From contig JAIVFJ010000138.1 of assembly GCA_025765615.1 (NCBI GenBank), forward strand, positions 115,459-179,458: a stretch of DNA of 64,000 nucleotides. The letters run 5' to 3'. Source of the stretch: Zopfochytrium polystomum. Its lineage: Eukaryota; Chytridiomycota; Chytridiomycetes; Chytridiales; Chytridiaceae. The notes below the pieces were generated by a model. That model made no database searches. It had not been told where the DNA came from and saw only the letters and a program-made list of their open reading frames with translations. The position numbers and the translations under genes are program-made. Each line of letters begins with the position of its first letter. Position 1 is the stretch's first letter. Positions 33,727 to 45,800 of the stretch are shown here, piece after piece.

Positions 33727-35743
33727 ATGGCCGACGACGGCTTCGATCTCTATGGAGAGGAGGACGACCTGGGCGGAACCGATGGCGTGAGTTGGCCAGT
33801 CGACACCCCCCCAGCATATCTTTGTTTAACATTATGGGTGGGCAGCTGTACGAGAACGACTACCTCGTCCACGAAGACCCCTCGTCCGCGAGTAGCGGCA
33901 ACAATGCGAACAATAATGCAGATTCAACGGAGGATCCATCTGCTTATCAGCCCCAACCTAATCGTCGGGATGATGAAGACGCAGTAGACTTCGAAGAATA
34001 CGACAACTCGCCTGTGGACGCAATCCCACCACCCCCTCCGCCACTGCCGTCCTCGGGAGGACCAGCTGGTGGACCATCAGCCCATTCAAACGACCAATCT
34101 GGCGCGAAGAATGGGGACCAGACAGCCCCTTCGACACCGGCCTCCTCGTCTTCGCTCCCTCGCGCTCCACCACGGCCGGCAATTCCGAAGCTGGGCGAGC
34201 ATTACAGGGCAATCTATGTCAACGACCTTCAATGGGTGAGTGCTTTTGGGCACGTGTTCCCGTGCGCACCAGCATTCTCTCATTGCATCGATGCCTTTTC
34301 CGAAATTCACAGTGGACCACAGACGAAGAGCTTCGTTCCATCGCAATCGAAGCTGGAGCAGGGGACCAACTCAAGGACAGGGATATCGTCTTCTTCGAGC
34401 ACAAAATTAACGGAAAATCTCGTGGCCTAGTATACATGGAGTTCTCCACACCAGCTGCAGCGCGTGCGGTCAAGGAGCTCATGGACAGACTGTGCGTCTT
34501 TCTCAATTTCGTTTATTCTCATTTTTTCGAACGCTCCACGGATGATTTCTCCTGCTGACTGAAGCGTTCCGATCTGTTGCGACGATTACCAAACCCTGGA
34601 TACAGTGAAATACACGGGAAGAAGCCAATTGCGACGCTCATGGACGCGATACAAGATCGCAGTGCGATATATCGGTTTTTCAACAACATCACCAACTCGA
34701 GTGGGTCCAGCGGCGGCGCGACAATGAAATGGGCCAGCGGCGGCGGCAGCATCGCCCCAGACTCGCTCATGCAGTCGCCGCAGCTACTTGCGCAGCAACG
34801 CGCCATGGGAGGCATGATGCAAATGCAGTCGCGTGGAGCAGGCAACTATCCCATGATGGCAGCAGGAGGCGGAACAGGCGGCCCTATCCGAAGCAACGCT
34901 GGCTTTGGTCAGGGCTTCCATCCTTACCAGCAGCAACAGGCTCAGCAGCGAATGCGAATGAACCCATACGGCCGAATGGGTACGATGGGCGGTAGCATGG
35001 GGGGCGGCAACGCCACCGGCGGCATGATGATGACTCCCGCAAACATGCAGCAGAACTCGCAGTCTGGCATGATGGGCGGGCAAGGAGCACCTGTTCAGTC
35101 TGGTATGGGAATGGTCGGAGCAAACGCTGGCAACCGAATGATGGGTCAGCCAGGGATGGGCGGTGGGATGGGCGGCGGTATGGGTGGTGGAATGGGAGGC
35201 GGCATGGGCGGCGGAATGGGAGGCGGCGGAATGGGAAGCGGGATGGGAGGTGGCATGGGAGGCGGTATGGGTGGTGGGATGGGAAGCGCAATGGGGAACG
35301 GACTGGGAAGCGGAATGGGAGGCGGTATGGGAAGCGGCATGGGCGGAAGCATGGGCGGAGGAATGGGTCCCGGCATGGGAGGTGGTATGGGGAGCGGCAT
35401 GGGTGGAGGGATGGGGAGTGGTATGGGTGGAGGTATGGGAAGTGGAATGGGAGGCGGCATGGGTGGAGGAGGCATGGGCGGCGGAATGGGGTCGGGAATG
35501 GGATCGGGGATGGGAATGGACGGCAACGGCGTGAGCGGAGGAGCTGGCCCACAAACTGGCGGACTGATGGGCGGCGGCAACTACTACGGTGGAGGAGGAA
35601 TGGGTGGGGGCCGACAAGTTATGGATCCATACGACATGGAGAGAGGAGGGGCACAGCAGATGCGGGGTGGCGCCGTTGGCATGGGGATGCCCGGCAGGAT
35701 GAGAGGCCGCAGCGGGCCGGGGTACGGTGGAAGGCAGTTTTGA
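33727..35743 (+). CDS. CPSF6/CFIm68-like RNA-binding protein with a huge Gly-Met tail
   Basis: CFIm large-subunit relatives help choose poly(A) sites. Exons 33727-33786, 33846-34235, 34313-34491 and 34606-35743 join in phase. The acidic start MADDGFDLYGEEDDLGG resembles CPSF6. The single RRM reads YRAIYVNDLQWWTTDEELRSI, DRDIVFFEHKINGKSRGLVY, MEFSTPAAARAVKELMDRL and EIHGKKPIATLM; the double Trp and E-x-H-G-x-x-P ending are typical of CPSF6/7. The C-terminal 380 residues are low complexity: Gln/Gly/Met-rich, then about 120 residues of repeating G-M-G-G-G units, and an Arg/Gly end (MRGRSGPGYGG). Human CPSF6 has a Pro-rich middle and an RS-like end instead, so the tail differs. Confidence 0.78.
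35155..35522 (+). repeat. Degenerate GGNATGGGNGGN coding repeat
   Basis: About 30 imperfect copies of a 12-nt unit encoding Gly-Met-Gly-Gly/Ser inside the CPSF6-like gene. Third-position variation shows the copies are not newly amplified. Other frames on both strands stay open across it, making false Pro/Ile and His/Ser frames. Confidence 0.95.
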
Positions 35744-35826
35744 ATGTTCTCCCTGTATGTGTACCATCTGTTTCCTTGAACTTGCTTTACGTGTACATTT
35801 CTTTTGTAAGCCTTTTACTTATATCC

Positions 35827-37047
35827 TCATTTAAACAGTTTAAAAATGTGATCAAACAGCTCGACAATGTTCAACCCTGTTTTTGATGAAACGGCACGAA
35901 ACTCCGCGTTCCACTCGGCAGCCTGAGTCGGGGGTACACAAGAAAAAAGGGAGGAGGGAGAAAAAAAACAAAACGAAAAAAAAATAAAATATAAATGACA
36001 ATAAAAGCAGTTAACATATGGGCGTTGTCACTGTCAAGAACGACTACGAAACGGTTTGACAACCGACAGACCTGTTTAATCCCGTCCTGCGACTTGACCT
36101 GAAGATTGTCCGCTTCATCGGCCTAGGTCGAGAGAGCGAAGTTTAAGCAAATGAAACCACACTAAGAAAATCAGAATAACAAGAAATAAAACCTCGCAAA
36201 CCTTTGTCCCAACCAGAACAATCTCAGCAGCAGAAGCGGCCCTGACCCGGCGAAAGAAAAGTCTCGTTACCATCATCACTCAACATCGCAACCACTTCGG
36301 CGGATGCCACGAGCCAGCCAACAAAAACTTGTTTGTTTCTCACCTCTTCACCTCACTATACCAAAAAGCCAACTCCCGGAACGACGCCGCGCTCGTCAAG
36401 TCATAGCACAGCACAGCAACCTGGAAATTGGTACCAGACCGTGCGGGGGGTTTTTTTTAAGCCTGTCCATCCTCGTCCACTGATTCTCCCCCCCAAAAAA
36501 AATCCACACCAAAGAAAACGAGTGAAAAGAACCGCAGCCCCCAATCGAGGAGGGGTGCGGAGAAAGACAATTTTCGTCCAGGCTTACATCCGCTTCGCTA
36601 AAGAATTGGTCCAGCAGCGCGCGGTACCGCTCGTGGCCGCCGCAGCACCATATCTGCATGTTGTGCTTTTTGCTTGGGGTTTGGCGCGATGTGTGTGTGT
36701 GTGTGTGTGTGTGGGTTGAAGGCGGCCATATGGGTGGGGAAAACGAAAAAAAAAAAAAAAAAAAAAAAAAAATAGAAAAACTCGTGGTTAGTAGCAAGGG
36801 AGGCGTGTGGCGCAGCAAGTCACCTACCTATCAACGGACAGCTTCACGGCCAGATCGGCGCCAAAGCTTTGCCGGTATTCCGGTTGGAACGTGTTTGCAA
36901 CGCCTCTGTTTTTGGGAGGGAGGGAGGGAAGGGCGCCGATGAGTGGAATGAGTGAGGCAGGGGCCCGCCCGGTGGGCCCTACCTCGTAACGAGGCAGGTC
37001 TTGCCGCATCCCGCCGATCCCAGGACGATTACTTTCTTGGGGCTCAT
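35827..37047 (-). CDS. Atypical Rab-like small GTPase without a prenylation motif
   Basis: About 165 residues from six or seven small exons. G1 is intact (VIVLGSAGCGKTCLVTR, start 37047). The switch I region reads FQPEYRQSFGADLAVKL. G3, normally WDTAGQE, is replaced by IWCCGGHERYRALLDQFF. VAVLCYDLTSAASFRELAFW follows the Rab pattern; G4 is LVGTKAD; G5 reads RAVSSKTGLNIVELF. The protein ends DHIFKLFK with no C-terminal cysteine (TGA at 35827), so it should not be geranylgeranylated. The loss of the catalytic Gln and of the DxxG Asp suggests altered or absent hydrolysis, as in some Rab-like proteins. The exon between 36240 and 36420 could not be fixed. It lies in tandem behind CTU1, 136 bp away. 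Confidence 0.7.
36690..36770. repeat. (GT)n and poly-A tracts within an intron
   Basis: A (GT)11-like tract at about 36690-36713 and an A tract at about 36747-36773. Both fall in an intron of the Rab-like gene, between the exons ending VKLSVD and starting MQIWCC. Confidence 0.85.
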
Positions 37048-37183
37048 CCTGTCGGGGCTTGGCTGTGGGAACTTCGATACCTTTTTTCCGGTTTTCTTTT
37101 CTTTTTTTTTTTCTTTGTTGTTTCGTCCCCTATTTTCAAGCTCCGCCAGAAAATCCCACCAGAAAGTTGTGCATTTTTTTTCT

Positions 37184-38759
37184 CTACGTCTCCAACACTT
37201 TGGTCACGGGGAGGCCTCGGTTCAGGCCCTCAAGCAGAATGCACGCCTTGCACAGCTTATTGCTGGACATGAAGCCGCAGCGCTCGCACCGTCCAGCTAC
37301 CCTGTTTGCGATTCCCTCCTTCACCTGATAGGCTTCGCCAGAGTAGATGATGTCTGTCGCAGTGGCGTTTGAATCTTAGCTAGTATGACGCTGAAAAGCA
37401 AAGCACGGACCCATGATGGCGCTCGGCCGAAGCTTCTCTAAGTCTTTAAGGAATGCTCGTGCGTACCCGCGGTAGGCGAACGGGGAATAAATACATTCTG
37501 TAGGTAAGGAAACGAGATATAGGACATGAGTCTGCAGTAAGTTCGACGATGAGGAAATAACACCACCTGTCGAAAAGTAATCCAGCTTTTTAAAATAAGC
37601 ATACCTAAGAGACTCTCCATTAGCAAAGCGTCGTTTCGAATTTTCAGTCGGCTAACATCACGATTTCTTTCTCATATGTGTACTTGAAAGGCTTGGATCG
37701 AGGGATCACCTCGTCCCCACCCGTCAAAATGGCGGTGCATCTCTGAAGCCTTGCAATGTCCCCTCGAAAAACTAATTGTCATATGATGCTTAGTAAAATG
37801 AAGTTAATCGTACTAATTCTCACGGTTCATCAAAACGGTCTCGGCGATATCGTCGGCATTATGACCTGTCACTATTTGCTTCGCACCCAGTTTGGCTGCC
37901 CCGCGATCGAGTGCTTGCCGACGGAAAACTCCACAAAATGTACCTTTCGAAGATATTGGAGTCAGTCCCTCATGCATGTACGAAGAAGGTGTGTGGCCGG
38001 CCTCACAGTTATTTTTGCGTCCAATTTCCTTCACGATTGCATCCATGCTCCAACCGTACAGCTCCTCGTACGACACAATAAGGAGGGGAATGCCGTACTG
38101 CTGCTGATTTCTCTTCACTGTCTGCACCAGCAACATCTCAGAGATACAAGAAAAAGCAAAGGCATGCAGTTCTGACCTCCAGTGAATCATCACGATATCC
38201 AGATATGCCCTCGTCAACCGATAGGAGAAACAAGTCGAGGCCGTAGTCGTAGCGATCGTTCAAAAGCTTCAAGGTGTGAGCCAGCACCGTTGAATCTTTC
38301 GGCGGTTGAAAGGGGGGTTAGGAGTGCGATTCCCTCTCCGGCCGTCGCCCATTCACTCGATGCAAAATGACGCCGGTCCTGGCCTTGCTGGTTTCGCTTT
38401 GAACGCCCTCCTTCCCTCAGCCGCTCTCCCTTTTCAAATACCACTCTTTGCGGACGCGACACTTTCCCCGTACCTTTGCCACCGGATGCGGCGATGGCGA
38501 TGCGGTCGCCGCGAGAGAAGAGCTTGTTGTCGACGATGGTGTTGTGGATTTCGGTCTCAAAGACGAGGAAGAAGCAGGCGCGGCAGATCTGCTGGCCCGT
38601 CTTTGGCCGCTTGATGACCGCGCGCTCGGCGTTACAGAGGACACAGAGGCGAGGAGCCTTGGGCGTTCGCGGTCGCTGCTGCTGCTGCGGCGGCGGCGGC
38701 GGCGGCGGCTGGTCGCTGCGATCTACAGGCGATGTCGAGGAGGCAGCGCGGAAGGACAT
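37184..38759 (-). CDS. NCS6: CTU1/NCS6 tRNA 2-thiolation ATPase
   Basis: With CTU2 this enzyme thiolates U34 of Lys, Glu and Gln tRNAs using URM1-thiocarboxylate. In order: MSFRAASST start at 38759, poly-Pro/Gln linker, first zinc site [15 protein letters not shown] with ICRACFF, PP-loop [18 protein letters not shown] (split by an intron), [77 protein letters not shown] and AYRGYAR. A C-terminal zinc site follows: [11 protein letters not shown] with [18 protein letters not shown], ending KVLET. All catalytic and zinc ligands of the family are present. About five introns. UBA4 at the left of the window supplies the sulfur for this enzyme. Confidence 0.93.
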
Positions 38760-38838
38760 CGAGAGAATCGGGAAAGAAAAAAGAAAGAAAACAATTAGTG
38801 GAGTCTCAGTCAAACAACGCGACCCTACCCCGATCATA
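38760..38838. promoter_or_regulatory. 79-bp bidirectional promoter between CTU1 and the LAA2-like gene
   Basis: Start codons of two divergent genes are 79 bp apart, so they must share one promoter region. It is A-rich on the plus strand (38773-38795). No TATA box is obvious. Confidence 0.6.
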
Positions 38839-41083
38839 ATGGACTTTGGCGACGAGGGGGACCCCTGGGCTGACGCCGCGATCGCCGCCGACCGGACCAC
38901 GACAGGCGCAAACACCAGCAGCACCGACGGCGGCGGCGGCGACGCAGCCGAGAAGCCGCCGCCCGCCCCGTCCGCCGTTGTCGGCGAGAGTGGCGGTGGC
39001 GGCGACGTGGACCTCCTGTTGGTGGACGTTGGCGGTGGCGCCCCAGAACCCCTTACCGGAGCGGGCGTCTTTGATTCTGGCACCGCCGCCACCGCCGCCG
39101 CCGCGCAGACAGCCACGGCCGCCCCGCTGAACGATCCTTCTGCCATCTGCGACTCGACACCATCCCTTGCGTTCGTGGACGCGGCCTCGACCCACAGCGC
39201 CGCCGCCTCAGAAAGCCTGAGCCCAGAGCTCAACCCTACAACCGCCAACAACCCCGCCATCGAGCCCCTCGCCCTTGAACCCGCTGCCGCGGCGGAGGAA
39301 CTGGCGGCTGGTTCGCCCTTGATCGCGGCCGGATCGCCCGCGCCTCACCTCGATGCCTCGGTGCCGCCGTCTGAGCCCACATCGTCTTTGGCGATCGCCG
39401 CTGCTGGCAACTTGGACGACGACTTTGGAGACTTTGGCGACTTTGAAATGACCGCGCCACCACCACCATCGGCCGAACAGGTTGCGGCGACGACGGAACC
39501 TGTTCCGGCGGTGGTCCATGCGGTAGGAGTACCTGGAGCGTTCGACGACGCGGTCGACGACCAGGAGGAAGACGACTTTGGGGATTTTGGAGCGGAGACT
39601 ATACCCACCGCGACTCTGCCACCGACAGCAGTAGAAGATGTCTCTCCAAATGCCGTCAAGCTTCCAGCGAGCCGAGGTCGAGGAGAATCCGATGCTGGAG
39701 ACGAAGCGCGAGTTGAAAAACTTGTGGTATTTTGTTCTTGATTTTGCTGTTTCTTTAAGTTCAACGCGCACACGCCCCAATTTCCCCCCAGGACACAATC
39801 GGTTCCGATCTCGATCCTGCAGCTCGAACCGCCTTTGATTTGTTTGGCGCAGCTCTCCGCGACTCGATCAGCCTATGCCCAGTCGCCAGCGAAGCCGCAA
39901 TGGCGACCGTTACCCCGATGGTTCGAGACGAGGTAGAGGCCCCGACCACGGATGGTGCGACCGCAGCCGGAGCAGATTCAGCGCGCGCTTCTTTCAAGGG
40001 AAGGATAACATTACCGAACGACGCATTTTCGAACACGGACTGGTAACCGTTTCACGCCTGCCAAGGCAAAAAACCCATGCTGACGTGACTCTTCATTTGT
40101 TGGGCAGGTACAACGTTTGGAAACACTTGTCGTCGGAGCAAAGCTACACCGAGAACGTGCAGTCCAAATTTCGGTGGAAGCGGTCGCATATCCGGCAGAT
40201 GTACCTGAAGGCTCTGAATGTGGCAGCGCCGGATGATGTGGGTGTTTCGCCCATCGGATCTGAGCCTCCTAAATTTTATATTGATTTTATATTTCTTTTC
40301 AATTCTTCTCAGGCTTCGTCCCCGGAGAACTCTTCAGCACCGAAAGATGGAAGAATCGACGTCGTAGCCCAGCCGGCAACATCCACATCTACCGAGAAAA
40401 GCAGAGAAACCGGTGAGGCTGCGGCCGTTTTTCACAGTCAATCAGGCGCGGACGCCAAGGATACTCGACAAGCGGAAATCGACGAGGCGAAATCTTATTG
40501 CAATATTAGCGAAGGTAAAGTATTGTGGTGGTCATTTCTGTTTTTTCTTCGCATTTTGTGAACTGGTAATCTCACCAACAGTTTCTTTGCTTTTTCTTGT
40601 ATTTTGATCTTTATTTTTCTTTACTTTTTATTTTATTTATTTATTTATTATTTTTTTTGCAGAGGAGCTGAGAAAGCAGACGAACGAAGAGCTGGTGGGG
40701 CTCATCAAAGTGCTTGCAATGCACCAGGTCAAGATGCAGGAGCAAGCCAACTTCTGGCTGGATGCGAAGGAGCAGCTGCTGATGGATGCGGAGATGCACA
40801 ACAAGATGATTGCGTCCTTGGTGCAGTACGCGACCCAGCAGCACGTGGGCAGCCCGAAAGGTGAGTCCGGTGTGTGCCAGTGTGAGTGTTGTGGGTGTGG
40901 GTGGGTGTGGTGGGTTAAAGTAGTGGTTGACCCGGCTTCAAGTTTCTTTTTATTTCCTTCCTTTTTTCTTTTTTTCTTTTTTTTTTCTTTTTTTTTTGCG
41001 CCCGTCGTGTCCCCACTTCCTCGAACGAAGATCCCCTGCCTGCTCCCCACCTTGACCAACTCCTTCCACCATTGAAAACTTGA
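38839..41083 (+). CDS. LAA2/aftiphilin-like AP-1 and clathrin accessory protein
   Basis: Six exons join in phase: 38839-39723, 39792-40042, 40108-40237, 40313-40514, 40663-40860 and 41031-41083. The N-terminal half is disordered and carries acidic-aromatic repeats ([12 protein letters not shown] and [11 protein letters not shown]), the kind that bind adaptor ear domains in aftiphilin, gamma-synergin and yeast LAA2. The central exons read [17 protein letters not shown] and [17 protein letters not shown], matching the W-x(K/R)SxxRRxFLxxLGIP pattern of the fungal LAA2 family. A C-terminal helix ([20 protein letters not shown], then [14 protein letters not shown]) suggests a coiled coil. The predicted role is clathrin/AP-1 trafficking at the trans-Golgi and endosomes. 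The last small exon ([17 protein letters not shown]) rests only on splice phase. Confidence 0.72.
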
Positions 41084-41288
41084 AAACAACAAATAACCAA
41101 CCCCCCAAAAAACAAATTCCATTGAAAAAACAAAACAAAACCAAAAAAAAAAAAATAATAATGCAAAACCTTGTCCGCGTTCGCCCGCGTAGGAGCACCG
41201 CGGTCACCGCAGAAACACAAGAAACGCACAGTTGGACGGCCGCACTGACCGACGGAGAGAGACAGCGGAGACAGAGAGAGAGAGAGGG

Positions 41289-41332
<44 letters not shown>

Positions 41333-42139
41333 CAAGAGGGAAGGAGAGCGGCGCCGAAAACAACAAAAAACAAAAAGAAAAAAATAAACGTAATCAAAGC
41401 GACAAGAAACAGAAGAAAAATATAAATAAATAAAAAAAACTTGTTGTAAAATAGCGGGGGGGTCCGGAACTTTGTGCAACAAACTGCCCCGCGGGGTGCT
41501 GCCCATAAAAGGAGCGGAAATAGGGAGCGAGCGCCTGGTGTGGTATTGACCGGGCCGCGGCCCAACCCAACGGAAAATGGAGGAAAGGACCGACCGCTCG
41601 GCAAATTCGGGACGGTGAAGAATAAAAGACACCAAGAGCCTCAGAGAGGTGCTTGCGCGATATTATAGAGTCAACAAAACGGAAACGGAACGGACACACA
41701 CTCGGCGGCGCTGAGGCGCTGAGCGATCGATTTGGTCTTCGTCAGAGTGTGTAAGCCTTGTTGGATTAGGGAGGGTGGTAAGGAGTGAGAATAACATAAA
41801 AAAAAAATAAAAAAAAAGAAAAAGTCGATAGAGGGAGAGAAAGAAGAAAGGTGAGAGAATTCGACAAGCGCACCGCCGCCGCACCACCGCTGCCGCGGTC
41901 GCCCGTCGCAGCCGCCCTCCGCACTCCCCGCCGTCCCTCCCCATCCTTGCGACCGCCCCACTCCCTCGCTCCTCCTCCCTTCTCCGCCAGCGCACATCAA
42001 TGCTGGATGTGGCTTTATTATCTTTCAAAAGTCCGCACATGATTCATTGATTGATGGACGATCGCTGGCACCCACTCCTGCCCCGCCACCGCCTGCCAAA
42101 AAATTTATCCCCTGAGTCTGCGTCGTGCGACGCTCTCCG

Positions 42140-42178
<39 letters not shown>

Positions 42179-42454
42179 CTCTGTCTCTCGCTAGTTCGGT
42201 CCCTCTCCATCGGTCTCTCTCTCTCTCCCTCCCTCTCTCCCTCCAACGTGCGAGCACACCACACCACACCCGCCCTCAAAGACCCCTGCGCTCTTTTCCG
42301 GAAGTCCATCGCTGGACCCAGCCCCGCCCCGCCCGCCACCCGCCCCCTCCCTCCCGACCACCCACTAAACTCCTAACTCTGCGAGTGCGGTGTGGGTGTG
42401 TGCTGTTGTTGTCGTTGATTGCATGCGCCAGCTACGCTCACTCATCACATAGTT

Positions 42455-42487
<33 letters not shown>

Positions 42488-42887
42488 AAAAAAAACATCC
42501 GCTCGCGCGCAGACGCACACACGCACACTCTCACGCACACAAAGTCGGCCACTCGCCGCCTACTTTCACCAGAGGGCAATCGATTCAAGCGCTACCGCGG
42601 ACCACACACGCTTTTATTTTTATTCTTTTTTTTTTTTCCGTTGAAAGAGAGAGAGAGAGGGACCCTCGAACCCCACCCATCGGACAGGCTCTTTGCACCC
42701 AGTGTTGGTTGGTCGGTCAGTCGGTGACCCAACTGAACCGCGCGCGCGTGCCAGAGCGAATCGCCCACCCGTCAGGCCCAGGATCCACGAACACCAATCA
42801 CCACCCTCTCTTAGCCCTCCTCGCGGCACGTCAATCGCTGTTGGGTCCCTTCACCCCAGCATTGGCCAACACCCGTCCCCAAATAAG
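41084..42887. other. Intergenic region dominated by microsatellites
   Basis: Includes (GA)n at about 41274-41330, A-rich 41340-41440, (CT)n at about 42145-42235, (CA)n at about 42457-42483 and a CT/GA-rich stretch near 42650. 41460-41700 is unique sequence without a recognisable gene. The SNF2 promoter must lie at the right end. Confidence 0.7.
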
Positions 42888-45800
42888 ATGCAGCAGCATG
42901 TCCAGCAGCAGCAGAATACGGCGATCTACCAAGGCGCAAACGGACAGGTGCGTCTTATCCACCAATCACCACACCCGGCCCTTCAGGACATTCCAATCGT
43001 CTGTCGGCTGTACGGTTGTTCTAATAGTGCACATAGGTATTGGTGGACTCGGGGATGTCCGGGAGTGGTGGAATCGGTGGCGTCAGCCAACAGCAGCATC
43101 TCCATCAACAGAACCAAATCACCCAAAACTCAGCCAAACTACTGGCTGCGATCGCGCAGGTAAACCAATGGCGCTCGCCGGATCGCCTCTTTCTCATAAA
43201 TGCCTATTAATGATGCTCTCCGCCAGGCCGCCCAGCAGCGGTTTCAAGCGGGAGCCACCCCCGAGACGGACCCCGAGTTTGCACGGCTAGTCGGAGTTCT
43301 TCGTCAGTTCCAGGATTCGCTGGCCAATGGATCTTCTGCTCCCTTTTCGTCTCAGCCAATCGGCAACGGGTTGCAGGGCGCTTTCCCTGGGAACTTTCAA
43401 TCGCCGGTTTCGGCGGACTCGGCCTCTTTGCGATCGTCCAGTTCTCCGCACATCTCGAACGCCGCCATTGGGCCATCCTTGCACGCATCGAGTGCTTCCC
43501 CCCCCATGCCCTCCATACAGCAGGCGCTGACATCGAACCTTTCGTCAATCCGTTCGAACGGTCCAGATCCTTCGGTGGGGTTGTATGGACCTGTTGGCTC
43601 TCTGGCACTGAACTCGATTGGGCCTCAGGTGCAGAGCCCCCTTCCCTCAACCCAGCAGCCTCGACCGCTTCAGCAGAGCCCGCATCAACCTTTTCCCTTT
43701 CATTCCGCCCAGCATTTACCCTCGGGTTCGAATTCGCAAAATTCTTCGTATCCGAATCGCTCGACAAAGCGTGCATCCCTCATTCAACCTCCATATGAGC
43801 AACCATATCCGCAACAGCAATCCTCTTCCACTCCCCCTCAGCAATTTCAGCAAGCAGCGCAAGCACCTGCTTCGCTTTCAACAAAGCCGCACATCCACCA
43901 ATCGGCACCATCTCCTCTGGCATGCAAAGAACCCCCATCGCCACCGCAACCTCCGCTTTTCGGCGAGGAGCATCGAGAGGCTTTGAAATTTCAAATCATG
44001 TCTTATAAGCAGCTGTCAAATAGGCAGCCCTTGACGGAAGAGATGATGCTGAAAGTTTACGGCGCGACGTTTGCTCGGTTGCGATCTGCGGTGGACTTGG
44101 ACGGTGAGTTAGGACCTACATATGACCTTGGGTATTTACTTACTCCATCGACGTGTAGACGTTTCCGACGAGGAAGAATACCCCGAAGTCCCACGTGTTG
44201 CATTCGGCATTGATCTTTCGAGCATTGCAACAGAAAGAGATCGCCGCGTAAAAGCGAGAATGCAATTCGCAATGCACTCTGCCCTAGCTCCGTTCGTCGA
44301 CTTTTCCTCCCTTCGCTCGTGAGTGTTGTTAGTTTGGTGAAACACGATTTTCTAATTTTTGCATTTTCAGACAAATTGACGGATCGGCTCCGGACACCAA
44401 AAACCCACCAGCACTTCGGTTTTCAAGTGATCCAAGCATCGCAGCAGCATTGAAGGTACAAAGCATTCTACTTCAGGAGACGCAACGCGATTTACGACAC
44501 CATCTCGTACACCAAGCGCAAACCGGCACTCAACTTCTGACCATATCGAATCGAAATATTTACAAACGGATAGTGAAATACACCGTCACCCCGGAATTAT
44601 CGCAGAATTTTGATCTGATCGAACGTTCTCTACGCGCAGAGCAGGACCAGAAAGAGGTGCAAAAGCTCAAACACTATAACGATAGTGTCATTGAACACGG
44701 GAGATCCCTACTCGGTTTCCAACGGAATTGCACTTCTTTGATGCAGAGACTTGGTAGCTCAGTTCAAAAGCTTCATGAGCGAGCCGAGAAGGAGGAGCAG
44801 AAGCGGGCTCAACGAGTCGCCCTCGAACGGATGAATGCGTTAAAAGCAAACGATGAGGAAGCCTATTTGCGCTTGATCGACCAAGCCAAAGACAAGCGAA
44901 TCACGCAAATTCTCCAAAAGACGACCAATTATCTGGCCGGACTCTCAGCTGCCGTTTTAACCCAACAAGAAGCTATTGGCCCTGCGACAGACGAAAGCAT
45001 CCCACAGGATAGCGGTTCTGCTCCAATCGGAAGCACTGACTACTATCAGGTGGCACACCGCATTCAAGAGGTCGTGACCGAGCAGTCGTCGTTGCTTGTT
45101 GGCGGAAAGTTGAAAGACTACCAGCTTAAAGGGCTCCAGTGGATGATTTCTTTGTATAATAATCGGCTCAACGGCATCCTTGCCGATGAAATGGGGCTTG
45201 GGAAGACGATTCAGACCATTTCTTTGATAACCTATCTTATCGAGAAAAAGAAGCAAATCGGGCCCTATCTGATTATTATCCCTCTGGCCACAATGACCAA
45301 CTGGGCGATGGAGTTCGAGAAGTGGGCGCCAAGTGTCGCTAAGCTCGTGTTCAAGGGTTCTCCCAATGAGAGGAAGAGAGTGGCGGCGGACATTAAACGT
45401 GGGGAGTTCAATGTGCTTATAACGACCTACGAGTACATTATCAAGGAAAAGGCTCTTCTTAGCAAGATAAAATGGGTCTACATGATTATTGACGAGGGAC
45501 ATCGGATGAAAAACTCACAGTCGAAGTTGAGCACGACATTGATGCAACATTATCAATCACGGTATCGAGTCATTTTGACGGGAACCCCACTGCAGGTTTG
45601 CCAATTTGGCATTTCAGAACTGTCGTTAACTTTGGTGTAGAACAATCTCCCGGAGCTGTGGGCACTGTTGAACTTCATCCTGCCGAAAATCTTTAACTCG
45701 GTCAAGTCCTTCGACGAGTGGTTCAGTTCACCATTCACTTCTGGTGCAGCGATTGGTTCACAAGCGGTCGAGCTGAATGAAGAAGAGCGTCTTCTTATGA

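Noticed and set aside
35150..35520. CRISPR-like array
   Set aside because: The repeats are coding, 12-nt period, without unique spacers, in a eukaryotic gene.
34784..35767. Minus-strand frames of 222-327 codons rich in His/Ser or Pro/Ile opposite the Gly-Met repeat
   Set aside because: They mirror the period-12 repeat. The plus frame has splice-consistent upstream exons and an RRM.
42419..42727. Frames over the CA repeat upstream of SNF2
   Set aside because: Thr-His repeats from (CA)n are not protein-like.
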